A stretch of 64,000 nt of DNA from Sporichthya brevicatena (GTDB lineage: Bacteria > Actinomycetota > Actinomycetes > Sporichthyales > Sporichthyaceae). Made by a program: the position numbers and the translations under genes. Positions 50,453-59,049 of this stretch are shown piece by piece. Numbering within the stretch: the stretch's first letter is position 1; the number at the start of each line of letters is the position of its first letter. The notes under the pieces are model-generated. The model saw only the letters and a list, made by a program, of their open reading frames with translations. It was not told the origin of the DNA and did not search any database. The stretch lies in assembly GCF_039525035.1 (NCBI RefSeq), contig NZ_BAAAHE010000007.1, positions 124,001-188,000 of the forward strand, written 5' to 3'.

Positions 50453-50464
50453 CCTTCCGGAAGG
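50453..50464. promoter_or_regulatory. Dyad between TetR and aldehyde dehydrogenase genes
   Basis: Perfect 12-base palindrome CCTTCCGGAAGG in the 159-base divergent gap, extended imperfectly by outer GGAACC / GGTTCC arms (50447-50468). A likely operator for the adjacent TetR protein. Confidence 0.45.
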
Positions 50465-50528
50465 TTCCAGGACTGGTCTTGCCTGGTGGCGACCAATGTG
50501 ATTCGCTCGTCGCAAACAAGGGAGTCCC

Positions 50529-51884
50529 GTGGACGAGATCCAGGTGATCAGCCCGGTCGACGGCTCCGTCGTCGCCGCCGTCGCGGAGACGGAGCCCGCC
50601 GGCGTGCGGACGACGGTGGCTGCCGCGCGCGCTGCGGCCCCGGCCTGGGGCGACGTGCCGGTGGCGGACCGCGCGGCGATCCTCGACCGCTGGGCCCAGG
50701 CCGTCCTCGACGCCGGTGACGAGATCGCCGCCGTGACGTCGGCCGAGATGGGGATGCCCCTCGCGCTCGCGCGGGTGACGCAGGTCGAACTCGTCGCCGC
50801 CGTCCTGCAGAACACCGCTGCGGCGGCGCGCGACTTCCCGTGGCTGCAGAAGCACGACGGCTTCGAGGTGCACCACGTGCCCGCCGGTGTCGTCGCCGCC
50901 ATCACTCCGTGGAACTTCCCCGTCTACCAGTGCGCGACCAAGCTCGCGCCCGCGTTGGCGGCCGGGTGCGCCGTGGTGCTCAAGCCGAGTGAGCTCGCCC
51001 CGACCGGGCCGACGCGGTTCGTCGAACTCGCGATCGCGGCCGGTGTCCCCGCCGCCGTGTTCGGCCTCGTGCACGGGCGCGGCCCGACGGTCGGGGAGAC
51101 CCTCGTGACCGCGGACGGCGTCGACGTCGTGTCGTTCACCGGATCGGTCGCGGTCGGCTCGAAGGTCGGCGCGCTCGCGGGTGCGGCCATCCGGCGCGTG
51201 GCGCTGGAACTCGGGGGCAAGAGTGCGGCGGTGGTGCTCGACGACGTCGACCTCGACGAGGTGATCCCGCGCGCGGTCCGAGCGGCGTTCGTGAACAGCG
51301 GCCAGGCGTGCAACGCCCCGACGCGCTTGCTGTATCCCCGCGCGTCGGCGGATCGGGTCGAGGCGCTCGCGGCCGCCGCGGCGTCCGCGCTCCGGGTCGG
51401 CGATCCGAGCGATCCCGCGACCGACCTCGGGCCGCTGGTCAGCGCCGCGCAGTACGAGCGGGTCCGCGGGTTCGTCGACCGCGCGATGGCGGCGGGCGCG
51501 CGCCCGCTCGGGCCGGTCGCCGAACTGGCGCCGCCGTACTGTGCGCCGGTCGTGCTCGCGGACGTCGAGCGGGACGCCGAGGTCGCGCGCGAGGAGGTGT
51601 TCGGGCCCGTGCTCGTCCTGCTCCCGTACGACGACGACGCCGACGCGATCGCGGTGGCCAACGACACCGACTACGGCCTGTCCGCGGAGATCTGGGGTGC
51701 GGACCCGGCGCGGATCGCCGCGATCGCCGCGCGTCTGAGGGCGGGTCAGGTGAAGGTCAACGGCGTCCGGACGCGGACCCGTCCCGGCGCCCCGTTCGGC
51801 GGGTTCGGGAAGTCCGGCGTCGGCCGCGAGCTCGGTGAGTGGGGCCTGCTGGAGTTCTGCGAGGTCAAGGCGGTGCTGGCGTGA
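50529..51884 (+). CDS. Aldehyde dehydrogenase family protein
   Basis: A 451-residue ALDH. 'ITPWNFPVYQCATKLAPALAAG' is the cofactor region, 'LELGGKSAAVVLDD' holds catalytic Glu227 and 'NSGQACNAPTRLL' catalytic Cys261. The C-terminus 'PFGGFGKSGVGRELGEWGLLEFCEVKAV' is complete. At ~450 residues it is slightly short at the N-terminus compared with 480-500 for the family. GTG start at 50529, cotranscribed with the SDR at 51881 (GTGA overlap). The substrate is unknown. Confidence 0.86.
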   Translation: MDEIQVISPVDGSVVAAVAETEPAGVRTTVAAARAAAPAWGDVPVADRAAILDRWAQAVLDAGDEIAAVTSAEMGMPLALARVTQVELVAAVLQNTAAAARDFPWLQKHDGFEVHHVPAGVVAAITPWNFPVYQCATKLAPALAAGCAVVLKPSELAPTGPTRFVELAIAAGVPAAVFGLVHGRGPTVGETLVTADGVDVVSFTGSVAVGSKVGALAGAAIRRVALELGGKSAAVVLDDVDLDEVIPRAVRAAFVNSGQACNAPTRLLYPRASADRVEALAAAAASALRVGDPSDPATDLGPLVSAAQYERVRGFVDRAMAAGARPLGPVAELAPPYCAPVVLADVERDAEVAREEVFGPVLVLLPYDDDADAIAVANDTDYGLSAEIWGADPARIAAIAARLRAGQVKVNGVRTRTRPGAPFGGFGKSGVGRELGEWGLLEFCEVKAVLA

Positions 51885-52651
51885 GCAGGTATCTCGTCAC
51901 GGGCGCGGGTTCCGGGATCGGGCAGGCGCTCGCGACCTCGCTCATCGCCGCGGGGCACTCGGTGGTGGGTGTCGACCGTGACGTCACCGGGGTGCCGGCC
52001 GGCTGCGAGCGCGTCACGCTCGACCTGACCGACACCGCGGGCATCGACGCCTTCGCCGCGGGCATCGGCGCGCTCGACGGCCTCGCGAACGTCGCCGGGG
52101 TACCGGGCACCGAGGCGCCGGACGTCGTGCTGCGCGTCAACTTCCTCGCCGCGCGCCGGCTCACCGACGCGGTGACGGGCCGGATGTTCGCCGGTTCCTC
52201 CGTCGTGCACGTGACCTCGCTGGCGGCGCGCCGGCCCGGGGTCGAGGACGACGTGGCGTGGTCTCTGGTCGACGCCGGCGACGACGAGGTGCTCGCCTTC
52301 GCCGCGGCCCAGGGCGTCGACGGGTCAGCGGCGTACGACCTGTCGAAGAAGCTGCTCGTTCTGCACGCCCGTGCACGCGCGGCGGCCCTGCTCGGCTCGG
52401 GCGTCCGCGTCAGCGCCGTCAGCCCGGGCCCGATCGAGACCCCGATCCTCGGCGACTTCCGTGTCTCCATGGGCGCGAGCGTGGACGGGTCCGCCGACGT
52501 CGTCGGCCGTCTCGGCCGCCCCGAGGAGGTCGCGGCCGCCGTCGCCTTCCTCCTCTCGCCCGCCGCGTCCTGGGTCAACGGCGTCGACCTCGAACTCGAC
52601 GGCGGCCTCCTCGCGGCCCGCGCCCTCGCCGCCCGCTCCGCCCCCGCCTGA
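51881..52651 (+). CDS. Short-chain dehydrogenase/reductase (3-alpha-HSD-like layout)
   Basis: A 256-residue SDR with TGAGSGIG at ~8-15 and active site 'AYDLSKKLL' (Tyr-x3-Lys), preceded by a long loop after the Ser ('VTSLAARRPGVEDDVAWSLVDAGDD'). A short NAD-binding region, 'LANVAGVPG' instead of NNAG, and that long loop resemble bacterial 3-alpha-hydroxysteroid dehydrogenase/carveol-type SDRs, but this is weak. GTG start in the ALDH stop. A long hairpin follows, so it ends the operon. Confidence 0.75.
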   Translation: MSRYLVTGAGSGIGQALATSLIAAGHSVVGVDRDVTGVPAGCERVTLDLTDTAGIDAFAAGIGALDGLANVAGVPGTEAPDVVLRVNFLAARRLTDAVTGRMFAGSSVVHVTSLAARRPGVEDDVAWSLVDAGDDEVLAFAAAQGVDGSAAYDLSKKLLVLHARARAAALLGSGVRVSAVSPGPIETPILGDFRVSMGASVDGSADVVGRLGRPEEVAAAVAFLLSPAASWVNGVDLELDGGLLAARALAARSAPA

Positions 52652-52680
52652 CGGGCCCCGCCTGACCGCCCACCTCGGCC

Positions 52681-52742
52681 GACGTCAAGAAAGGGTGACA
52701 CCCCTTACTGCGCAGTAAGGGGTGTCACCCTTTTTTGACATC
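52681..52742. terminator. Very long palindrome, probable bidirectional terminator
   Basis: A perfect 44-base palindrome without loop bases (52690-52733, centre GC at 52711/52712) is extended on both sides by nearly matching flanks to about 62 bases. A six-T run (52731-52736) follows on the plus strand. As RNA it would make a very stable hairpin of the Rho-independent type, ending the ALDH/SDR operon 39 bases after its stop. Confidence 0.75.
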
Positions 52743-52824
52743 AGCGACGCAGGAGTCACATCGACTGTTCGGGCTGTGCGTGGCGGGTGCGCGGAAACAG
52801 GCGCGAATTTGGCGGTTCGACCCC

Positions 52825-52872
52825 TTGTGATCCGGAGCGCACCGGCTTAGTTTGTGACAGTCACGTCACAAA
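52825..52872 (+). promoter_or_regulatory. Promoter and operator of importer operon 2
   Basis: TTGTGA (52825-52830), a 17-base spacer and TAGTTT (52848-52853) form a well-spaced promoter. A perfect dyad with 8-base arms TTTGTGAC/GTCACAAA and a 6-base spacer (52851-52872) overlaps the -10 and start region, and an inner GTGAC-A-GTCAC dyad lies at 52854-52864. The half-sites resemble Crp/Fnr boxes (TGTGA...TCACA), but with an 8-base instead of 6-base gap. Ribosome site aaaggag precedes the GTG at 52882. Confidence 0.6.
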
Positions 52873-52881
52873 GGAGATCGC

Positions 52882-54165
52882 GTGAAGCTGCTCGTCGGGA
52901 TCGCCGTGGCCACCGGGGTCGCCCTGTTCGGCGTGGCCCCGCTCGCCGCGGCCGACGTCACGCCCGGGGGAAGTTACGACGGGACCGCCGTCGCCTACGG
53001 CAACCTCGTCACGGCGACGAACCCCTCTGTCCCGCTCGGTCTGAGCCTCGAGCAGTCGGCCCCGGAGTCGCGGGTCCGGCTGACGTCGCTGGGGGAGTCC
53101 TCGGCGCTCGCGGCCGGTCCGTACCTCGGTGACTCCGCCACCGGCATCGCGTTCAGCCAGGCCGGCGGCAAGGGACTGGGCGGCCTGGACTTCCCGCTCG
53201 TCGCGGTCACCTCGGCCGGTGACAAGCCGAAGGACGTCACCGCCCCCGGCGTCGACCTGCACGCCGAGAGCGGTGTGAACCTCGCGGCCGCGCGGGCCGC
53301 CCTCGGCACCGGAGCGAACCGGGCCGCGACCGACGCCCGCGTCGAGCGCGTCACCGGCGGTACGTCCGCCTCCGCCTCCTCGCTCATCGACACCGTCGTG
53401 CTGTTCGACAAGCTCCTCATCTCCGGTCTGCGGTCCTCGGCCGAGACCGTCGCCGACGACAGCGGCAACCGCACCCGCCGCGGCACGTTGAGCATCGGCC
53501 GCCTGACGGCGCGGGGCATCACGATCACGGTCCCACCGGAGTCGCCGCTCGGCGCCGGCGCGCAGATCACCGGCCCGGACCTCGGCTTCGTCGACGGCCA
53601 GTTCTTCCTCGAGGTTCCGGGCGCACCGAAGAACTCCGTGCCCGTCGACGCGGCGGCCGTCGCGGACGCGTTCCGGGCGGTCGGCCTCACGATGACGTTC
53701 GCCAAGGCCGTCGAGACCGACACCGGGATCATCTCCCCGTCGCTCACGATCTCCGGCGTCCTGCCCGCGCCGCCGGAGAACCCCCAGGTCAACGGCGAGA
53801 CCCCCGTCAGCGTGACGCTCGGGCGCACCGCGGCCTCGGTGACCGTCCGCCCGGCCGCCGCGATCCCCGCCCTCGCGCCGGCGACGGGGACCACTCCGGC
53901 CGCCACGACTCCCGACACCACCCCGGCGGTCGACAACGCCGCGCTGCCCGGTCTGATCCCTGACGCTGCGTCAGGTGCGACGGTCCCGACCGTCGACCTC
54001 GGCACCGCCCCGGCCGCGGGTGACCGCGCCGCCCTCACGAGCGCGTCGTACGCGCACCCTGACCTCGCCCCGGTCTACCTGGCCCTCGGACTGGCGGCGG
54101 CGGTGGCGATGGGTGCCGCCGGAATCGTCCGATCGATGAGCGTCTCCCGCGGAAAGGGTGTCTGA
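52882..54165 (+). CDS. Unrecognised secreted, C-terminally membrane-anchored protein (cluster 2)
   Basis: A 427-residue paralogue of the 5421 protein. A signal peptide (cleavage probably after AAA, ~24) leads into an exported region, an Ala/Pro/Thr-rich stretch (~335-365) and one C-terminal helix (~395-420) with a basic end. The shared segments with cluster 1 ('GSYDGTA', 'NPSVPLGL', 'GVDLHAESG', 'LSIGRLT', 'GPDLGFVDG') are in the same order, which shows common descent, while the linker regions differ. Here it is the first gene of the operon, behind the dyad-controlled promoter. Function unknown. Confidence 0.8.
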   Translation: MKLLVGIAVATGVALFGVAPLAAADVTPGGSYDGTAVAYGNLVTATNPSVPLGLSLEQSAPESRVRLTSLGESSALAAGPYLGDSATGIAFSQAGGKGLGGLDFPLVAVTSAGDKPKDVTAPGVDLHAESGVNLAAARAALGTGANRAATDARVERVTGGTSASASSLIDTVVLFDKLLISGLRSSAETVADDSGNRTRRGTLSIGRLTARGITITVPPESPLGAGAQITGPDLGFVDGQFFLEVPGAPKNSVPVDAAAVADAFRAVGLTMTFAKAVETDTGIISPSLTISGVLPAPPENPQVNGETPVSVTLGRTAASVTVRPAAAIPALAPATGTTPAATTPDTTPAVDNAALPGLIPDAASGATVPTVDLGTAPAAGDRAALTSASYAHPDLAPVYLALGLAAAVAMGAAGIVRSMSVSRGKGV

Positions 54166-54452
54166 TGGGGTTCCTCAGCTGGCTGCGGGTCCAGTGGGAC
54201 CGCGCGGCCGCGGGCGCGGCGTTCGTCGCCGGGCTGGTCGCGCTCGTCCTCGGCTGGATGGGGATCAGCGACGCCCTCTACGTCGTCGAGCAGCTGCCGT
54301 ACCTGATCTCCGGCGGTCTCGTCGGGCTCTTCCTGCTCGGGCTCGGCGCGGTCCTGTGGATCTCGGCCGACCTGCGGGACGAGTGGCGCGAGCTCCGCGC
54401 CCTCCGCGAGCTGCACGCCGAGCGCCTGCCGCACCTCGCGGAGCACCGGTGA
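54165..54452 (+). CDS. Small two-helix membrane protein of the importer module (cluster 2)
   Basis: A 95-residue paralogue of the 6812 protein with two helices (~13-33, ~45-65) and the same three conserved patches: 'QWDR', 'VEQLPY' and 'SADLRDEWREL'. Its first base is the last of the previous stop (TGATG), and its stop overlaps the next GTG (GTGA). The patches lie on the likely cytoplasmic side, so they could contact the ATPases; this is inference. Confidence 0.8.
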   Translation: MGFLSWLRVQWDRAAAGAAFVAGLVALVLGWMGISDALYVVEQLPYLISGGLVGLFLLGLGAVLWISADLRDEWRELRALRELHAERLPHLAEHR

Positions 54453-54901
54453 CCGTCCTCCCTCCCGAGCACCGCGCGCCCTACCTGGGCCCGGCCGGCG
54501 CCTGGACGCGCGGCACCGCCGTCGCCTCCGTCGCGCTCGCGGCGCTGTCCGCCGTCGGCGTCACCGCGGCGTGGGTCGGTGCCAGCGGGCGGACGCACAT
54601 GGACGACGTCGTCCCGTTCCTCGTTCTCGGTGTCGTGGCCTTCGCCGTCGGCGGTCTCGCGGGCGCGGTCTGGCTCGGTGGCGGGCTGCGGAGCATCCGC
54701 GCGGAGCGGGTCGCGCTGCGTCGCCGCCTGCTCGCGATGGACCTCGGCCGCGTCGAGGTGGTCGCCACCGCTGACGTCCGCGTCATCGGACCGGGCATGA
54801 CGAAGGTGCACCGCCCGGACTGCGAGTACGCCCGTGGCAAGGAGGTCGCCGAGGTCCCGGCGGACGCCGAGGTCCCCGAGTGCCGGGTGTGCGCGGCATG
54901 A
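54449..54901 (+). CDS. Two-helix membrane protein with C-terminal His/Cys putative metal site (cluster 2)
   Basis: A 150-residue paralogue of the 7127 protein. Two helices (~22-44, ~55-77) are followed by a basic segment and the C-terminal pattern H-R-P-D-C (119-123) ... C-R-V-C (145-148), keeping the H-x3-C ... C-x2-C spacing logic of cluster 1. Conservation of these His/Cys residues between otherwise diverged copies is good evidence that they matter, most simply as a zinc site. GTG start at 54449; the stop overlaps the permease ATG (ATGA). Confidence 0.75.
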   Translation: MTVLPPEHRAPYLGPAGAWTRGTAVASVALAALSAVGVTAAWVGASGRTHMDDVVPFLVLGVVAFAVGGLAGAVWLGGGLRSIRAERVALRRRLLAMDLGRVEVVATADVRVIGPGMTKVHRPDCEYARGKEVAEVPADAEVPECRVCAA

Positions 54902-56832
54902 ACGACCTGCTGCCCTACGTCATCTTCGGCGTCACCGCCGGCGCGATCTACGGCCTCTCGGCGATGGGTCTCGTCCTCACCTACAAGACCTCGGGCCTGT
55001 TCAACTTCGGCCACGGTGCCGTCTCGGCCGCGGCGGCGTTCGTCTTCTACAGCCTCCACGTCGAGAAGGGGCTGCCCTGGCCGCTCGCCGTGCTCGTCGT
55101 CGCGGCGGTGTTCGGCCCGCTCGCCGGCCTGCTGCTCGAGCGCATGGCCGCGGTCCTCGCCGACGTCCCGGTCACGTACAAGATCGCCGGCACCGTCGGC
55201 CTGCTCGTCGGCCTCCGCGGCCTGATCGAGCTGGTCTACGGACCCGAGGCGAAGACCCTCGCGCCGTTCCTGCCGCAGGGCACCGCCTTCTCCGTCGACG
55301 GCGTGCGCGTCACGGTCGAGAACCTCATCACCGTCGGCGTCGGGGTCGCGGCGGCCGTCGGCCTCTACGTGCTCTTCCGCGTCTCGAAGCTCGGAGTCGC
55401 GATGCGCGGCGCGGTCGACGACTCGATGCTGCTCGACATGACGGGGTACGACCCCGCCACCGTGCGCCGCATCAGCTGGATGATCGGCGGGGTCTTCGCC
55501 GCGGTCTCCGGCGTCCTGTTCGCGAGCGCGCAGGGCCAGCTCGACGTGGACGTCCTCTCGCTCCTCGTCGTCCAGGCCTTCGGCGCCGCCGCGATCGGAC
55601 GCTTCGCCAGCCTGCCGCTCGCGTTCGTCGGCGGCATCGGCATCGGCGTCGTGCAGAAGCTGGTCAGCCAGCAGGTCGTCGACTACCCGGCGCTCACCGG
55701 CCTCGACCTGAACGTCCCGTTCCTCGCGCTCTTCGCGATCCTGCTGTTCACCCCGCGCGGCAAGCTCGTCGAGGTCGGCCGCTCGGTGAAGTCGCGCGCC
55801 GTCCCGGTCAGCCGGTTTCGCGTGCGCACCCACGTCGCCGGTTATGGCCTCGCGCTCGCGGTGCTTCTCGCGATCCCGACGCTGGTCGGCGCCAAGCAGC
55901 CGGTGTGGAACCTGGCGATGGCTCAGGTCCTGCTGTTCCTCTCGCTCGGTCTGCTGGTCCGCGTCTCCGGCCAGATCTCGCTGTGCCAGGTCGGGTTCGC
56001 CGCCGTCGGCGCCGCTGCGTTCGGGCACCTGCTCGGCCGCGGCGTCCCGTGGCTGCCGGCGCTGCTGGTCGCGGGTCTGATCACGATCCCGGTCGGCGCG
56101 TTCGTCGCGATCCCGGCGATCCGCCTGTCCGGCCTCTACCTCGCGCTGGCGACGTTCGGCTTCGGTGTCTTCCTCGCGCAGTTCTTCTACACCAAGGACT
56201 ACATGTTCGGCTTCGGGCAGAAGCTGCAGACGCACCGCCCGGCCGGCTTCGAGTCCGAGGAGCGCTACTACTACGTGCTGCTCGCGGTGGCGGTCGCCGG
56301 CTCGCTGGTCGTCGCGGTCGTCGAGCGCAGCCGCCTCGGCCGTCTGCTGCGCGCGCTCTCGGACTCCCCGACCGCGCTGGTCACCCTCGGCGTCAGCACG
56401 ACGGTGACGCTGGTCCTCGTCTTCTGTCTCTCCGCCGCGATGGCCGGCGTGAGCGGCGCGATGTACGCGGGCCTGTTCGGCTCGGTCGGCGGGTTCGCGT
56501 TCCCCTTCACCGCCTCGCTGATCGCGCTCGCGGTCCTCACCATCTCCGGTCGCGCCACGATCCCGGCGGCGTTTCTCGCGCCCGTCCTGCTCTACGTGGT
56601 CCCGGCGTACCTGGAGGGGGAGCGGACGGGCTCGGCGATCCAGGCCCTGTTCGGCTTCAGCGCGATCGTCGCCGCCGCGGCGTCGCAGGGCGGCCTCGAC
56701 CGCTGGTTCGGCGCGCGGGCCGTGGCGTCCGCCGAGCGCCGGCGCGGCCCCGCCGGCCTGGCCGGCAACCTGCCCGGGCGCAAGCCGCGTCCCCGGACCA
56801 CCCGCGCCCGGACGGCGGTGACCTCGGCATGA
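54898..56832 (+). CDS. LIV-type ABC importer permease, LivH-LivM fusion (cluster 2)
   Basis: A 644-residue paralogue of the 7659 permease with the same two-in-one build: LivH half with 'YGLSAMGLVLTYKTSGLFNFGHG' and coupling loop 'LLDMTGYDPATVRR', LivM half with 'LFLSLGLLVRVSGQISLCQVGFAAVGAAA', 'RLSGLYLALATFGFG' and 'RALSDSPTALVTLGVS'. Both coupling loops, where the two ATPases should bind, are present, although only a LivF-type ATPase gene follows. The ATG at 54898 overlaps the previous stop (ATGA). Confidence 0.9.
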   Translation: MNDLLPYVIFGVTAGAIYGLSAMGLVLTYKTSGLFNFGHGAVSAAAAFVFYSLHVEKGLPWPLAVLVVAAVFGPLAGLLLERMAAVLADVPVTYKIAGTVGLLVGLRGLIELVYGPEAKTLAPFLPQGTAFSVDGVRVTVENLITVGVGVAAAVGLYVLFRVSKLGVAMRGAVDDSMLLDMTGYDPATVRRISWMIGGVFAAVSGVLFASAQGQLDVDVLSLLVVQAFGAAAIGRFASLPLAFVGGIGIGVVQKLVSQQVVDYPALTGLDLNVPFLALFAILLFTPRGKLVEVGRSVKSRAVPVSRFRVRTHVAGYGLALAVLLAIPTLVGAKQPVWNLAMAQVLLFLSLGLLVRVSGQISLCQVGFAAVGAAAFGHLLGRGVPWLPALLVAGLITIPVGAFVAIPAIRLSGLYLALATFGFGVFLAQFFYTKDYMFGFGQKLQTHRPAGFESEERYYYVLLAVAVAGSLVVAVVERSRLGRLLRALSDSPTALVTLGVSTTVTLVLVFCLSAAMAGVSGAMYAGLFGSVGGFAFPFTASLIALAVLTISGRATIPAAFLAPVLLYVVPAYLEGERTGSAIQALFGFSAIVAAAASQGGLDRWFGARAVASAERRRGPAGLAGNLPGRKPRPRTTRARTAVTSA

Positions 56833-57560
56833 GCGACGGACTGTTCCGCCTGCGCGGCATCCGGGCCGGCTACGGCGCGACCACGGTGCTCCGCGGTGTC
56901 GACCTGACCGTGCCGCCGCGGAGCGTCGTCGCGTTGCTCGGCGCGAACGGCGCCGGCAAGACGACCCTGCTGCGCGCTGCCTCGGGCGTGATCGGCCTGT
57001 CCGCGGGCCGCCGGACCTTCGACGGCGAGGACCTCACCACAGCGACCCCGCACCAGCTCGCGCGCCGCGGCATCTGCCACGTGCCTGAGGGTCGTGGGGT
57101 CTTCGGCAGTCTGACGGTGCGTGAGAACATCCGCCTCCAGGCGACGAAGGGCAGCGAGTCCGAGGCGTTCGACCGCGCGGTCTCCGCCTTCCCGCGTCTC
57201 GGCGAGCGAATGAACCAGCTCGCCCGGACGATGTCCGGCGGCGAGCAGCAGATGCTCGCCCTCGCCCGGGCCTACATCCAGCGGCCGCGCGTCGTCCTGC
57301 TCGACGAGGTGTCGATGGGCCTCGCGCCCCGCATCGTCGACGAGATCTTCGAGTTCCTGCGTCGCCTCGCCGCGGAGGGCGCGAGCCTGCTCATCGTCGA
57401 GCAGTACGTCCAGCGCGCCCTCGAGGTGGCCGACGCGGTCTACCTGCTGAACAAGGGTCAGGTCTCCTTCGCCGGCGAGCCGTCCGAGCTCGACGGCGAG
57501 GACCTGTTCACCAGCTACGTCGGCGGCAGCGTCGGCAGCGCCGATCGAGTTTCCGCTTAG
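56829..57560 (+). CDS. LIV-type ABC importer ATPase, LivF-like (cluster 2)
   Basis: A 243-residue ATPase highly similar to the 10393 protein. Walker A GANGAGKT is at 38-45, 'HVPEGRGVFGSLTV' at ~84-97, the signature MSGGEQQ at 135-141 and Walker B 'VVLLDEVSMGLAP' at ~155-167, with the same DEV variant. It is the only ATPase in this operon: no LivG gene is found between the permease and the binding protein, where cluster 1 has one. Overlaps the permease gene by 4 bases. Confidence 0.9.
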   Translation: MSDGLFRLRGIRAGYGATTVLRGVDLTVPPRSVVALLGANGAGKTTLLRAASGVIGLSAGRRTFDGEDLTTATPHQLARRGICHVPEGRGVFGSLTVRENIRLQATKGSESEAFDRAVSAFPRLGERMNQLARTMSGGEQQMLALARAYIQRPRVVLLDEVSMGLAPRIVDEIFEFLRRLAAEGASLLIVEQYVQRALEVADAVYLLNKGQVSFAGEPSELDGEDLFTSYVGGSVGSADRVSA

Positions 57561-57567
57561 GAGCGAC

Positions 57568-59049
57568 ATGCGTCAGCACAAGTCCCGTTACGCCCTGCTG
57601 GCTCTCGTGCTGGCCGGGACGATGGCGACCTCGGCCTGCGGTACCCGGCAGAGCATCGAGGCCATCGCGGCCGCCAACGGCCCGGGCGGCTCCACGGTCT
57701 CCGCCGTCGAGAACGCCGTCGGCGGCGTCGGCGCGCTCCCGGCTCCGGGCACCGCCCCCGGCGCGGTCGACGGATCCGCGGCGGCCGCCCCGTCCCCCGC
57801 CGCGGGCTCGGCGACCACCGCGCCGGGCACGACGGCCGGCAGCACCGAAGTCGCGACCGCGTCCAACGGCTCGGCGAAGGCCGCCAAACCGGGGGGCGCG
57901 GCCCAGACCGCCGAGGCCCCGAAGGCGGCAGGGTGCACACAGTCCCTGGCGCCGATCACCATCGGCCAGGTCGGCGGGTTCACCGGGATCGTCAGCAACA
58001 CCCTCGCGGGGTCGAAGATCGGTCTGCCGGTCTGGGTGGCAGCGATGAACGCCCGCGGCGGCATCGCGTGCCACCCGATCCGGCTCGTCCAGGCCGACGA
58101 CGCGTCCGACCCGTCGAAGTCGAACGCCGCCGTCCGCGACCTGGTGCAGAACAAGGGCGCGGTCGCGCTGGTTGGCAGCTCGGTCCCGATCTCGATCAAG
58201 GGCTTCCGCGCCGCGGTCGAGGCGCTCAAGGTGCCGGCCGTCGGTGGTGACTCGCTGAACTTCGACTGGAACCAGTCGCCGTACCTGTTCCCGCAGGGCA
58301 CCACGTTCTCCGCGACGATCATCGGCGCGGTGAAGCAGAACGTCGAGGCGGGCAGGAAGAAGATCGGTCTCGTCTACTGCGTCGAGGCGAACAACTGCAC
58401 GGACGCCTACCAGGTGCTCAAGCAGGGCGGCGCGACGAAGGCCGGCGCGCAGGTCGTCTACGAGACGCAGATGAGCATCACCGGCACCGACTTCTCCGCG
58501 CAGTGCCGCTCGGCCCAGAACGCCGGGGCGGACCAGCTCCTGCTCGCGATGGACGGCTCCGCGATTCAGCGGTTCCTGCGCTCCTGCGCGGCGCTGAACT
58601 ACTTCCCGGCGATCGCGACCTCCGCGATCGCGACCGGCAGCGTCGTCAGCAAGGACGCCAATGCGCAGAAGGCGACGGTCTCGGTCGCGCACATCGTGTT
58701 CCCGTGGATGCGCGCCGACAACGCCGCTCAGCAGGCGTACGCGAACGCGATGAAGCTGTACGCGCCCGACGCCGACTCCGACGGCGCCACCTCGCAGGCC
58801 TGGGTCGCGGGCGAGATGCTTCGGGTCCTCGTCGAGAAACTCGGCGCGAAGGCGGCCGAGCCTCTCACGACGGCCGCGATCCTCGACGGGCTCGGAAAGC
58901 TGAAGAAGGAGACGTTCGGCGGGTTGAGCGCGCCGGTCACCTTCTCGCCCGGGCAGAAGAGCTCACCCGAGAACAACTGCTACTACCCGGTGAAGCTGGA
59001 CTCGCGCGGCTGGACGTCGCCGAGCAGCAAGCCCGTCTGCTTCACATGA
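57568..59049 (+). CDS. LIV-type ABC importer, substrate-binding lipoprotein (cluster 2)
   Basis: A 493-residue lipoprotein. The lipobox ATSAC places the lipidated Cys at 24; residues ~26-125 are an Ala/Gly/Pro/Thr-rich linker, and from ~128 the '[13 protein letters not shown]' strand starts the binding fold. Shared features with the 3901 protein include 'NARGGxxCHPIRL', 'GLVHC/VYCVEA' and 'DFTSQC/DFSAQC', so both copies have a conserved set of Cys residues that may form disulfides. It is last of the importer genes here, first in cluster 1. The P450 start lies in its stop (ATGA). Confidence 0.87.
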   Translation: MRQHKSRYALLALVLAGTMATSACGTRQSIEAIAAANGPGGSTVSAVENAVGGVGALPAPGTAPGAVDGSAAAAPSPAAGSATTAPGTTAGSTEVATASNGSAKAAKPGGAAQTAEAPKAAGCTQSLAPITIGQVGGFTGIVSNTLAGSKIGLPVWVAAMNARGGIACHPIRLVQADDASDPSKSNAAVRDLVQNKGAVALVGSSVPISIKGFRAAVEALKVPAVGGDSLNFDWNQSPYLFPQGTTFSATIIGAVKQNVEAGRKKIGLVYCVEANNCTDAYQVLKQGGATKAGAQVVYETQMSITGTDFSAQCRSAQNAGADQLLLAMDGSAIQRFLRSCAALNYFPAIATSAIATGSVVSKDANAQKATVSVAHIVFPWMRADNAAQQAYANAMKLYAPDADSDGATSQAWVAGEMLRVLVEKLGAKAAEPLTTAAILDGLGKLKKETFGGLSAPVTFSPGQKSSPENNCYYPVKLDSRGWTSPSSKPVCFT

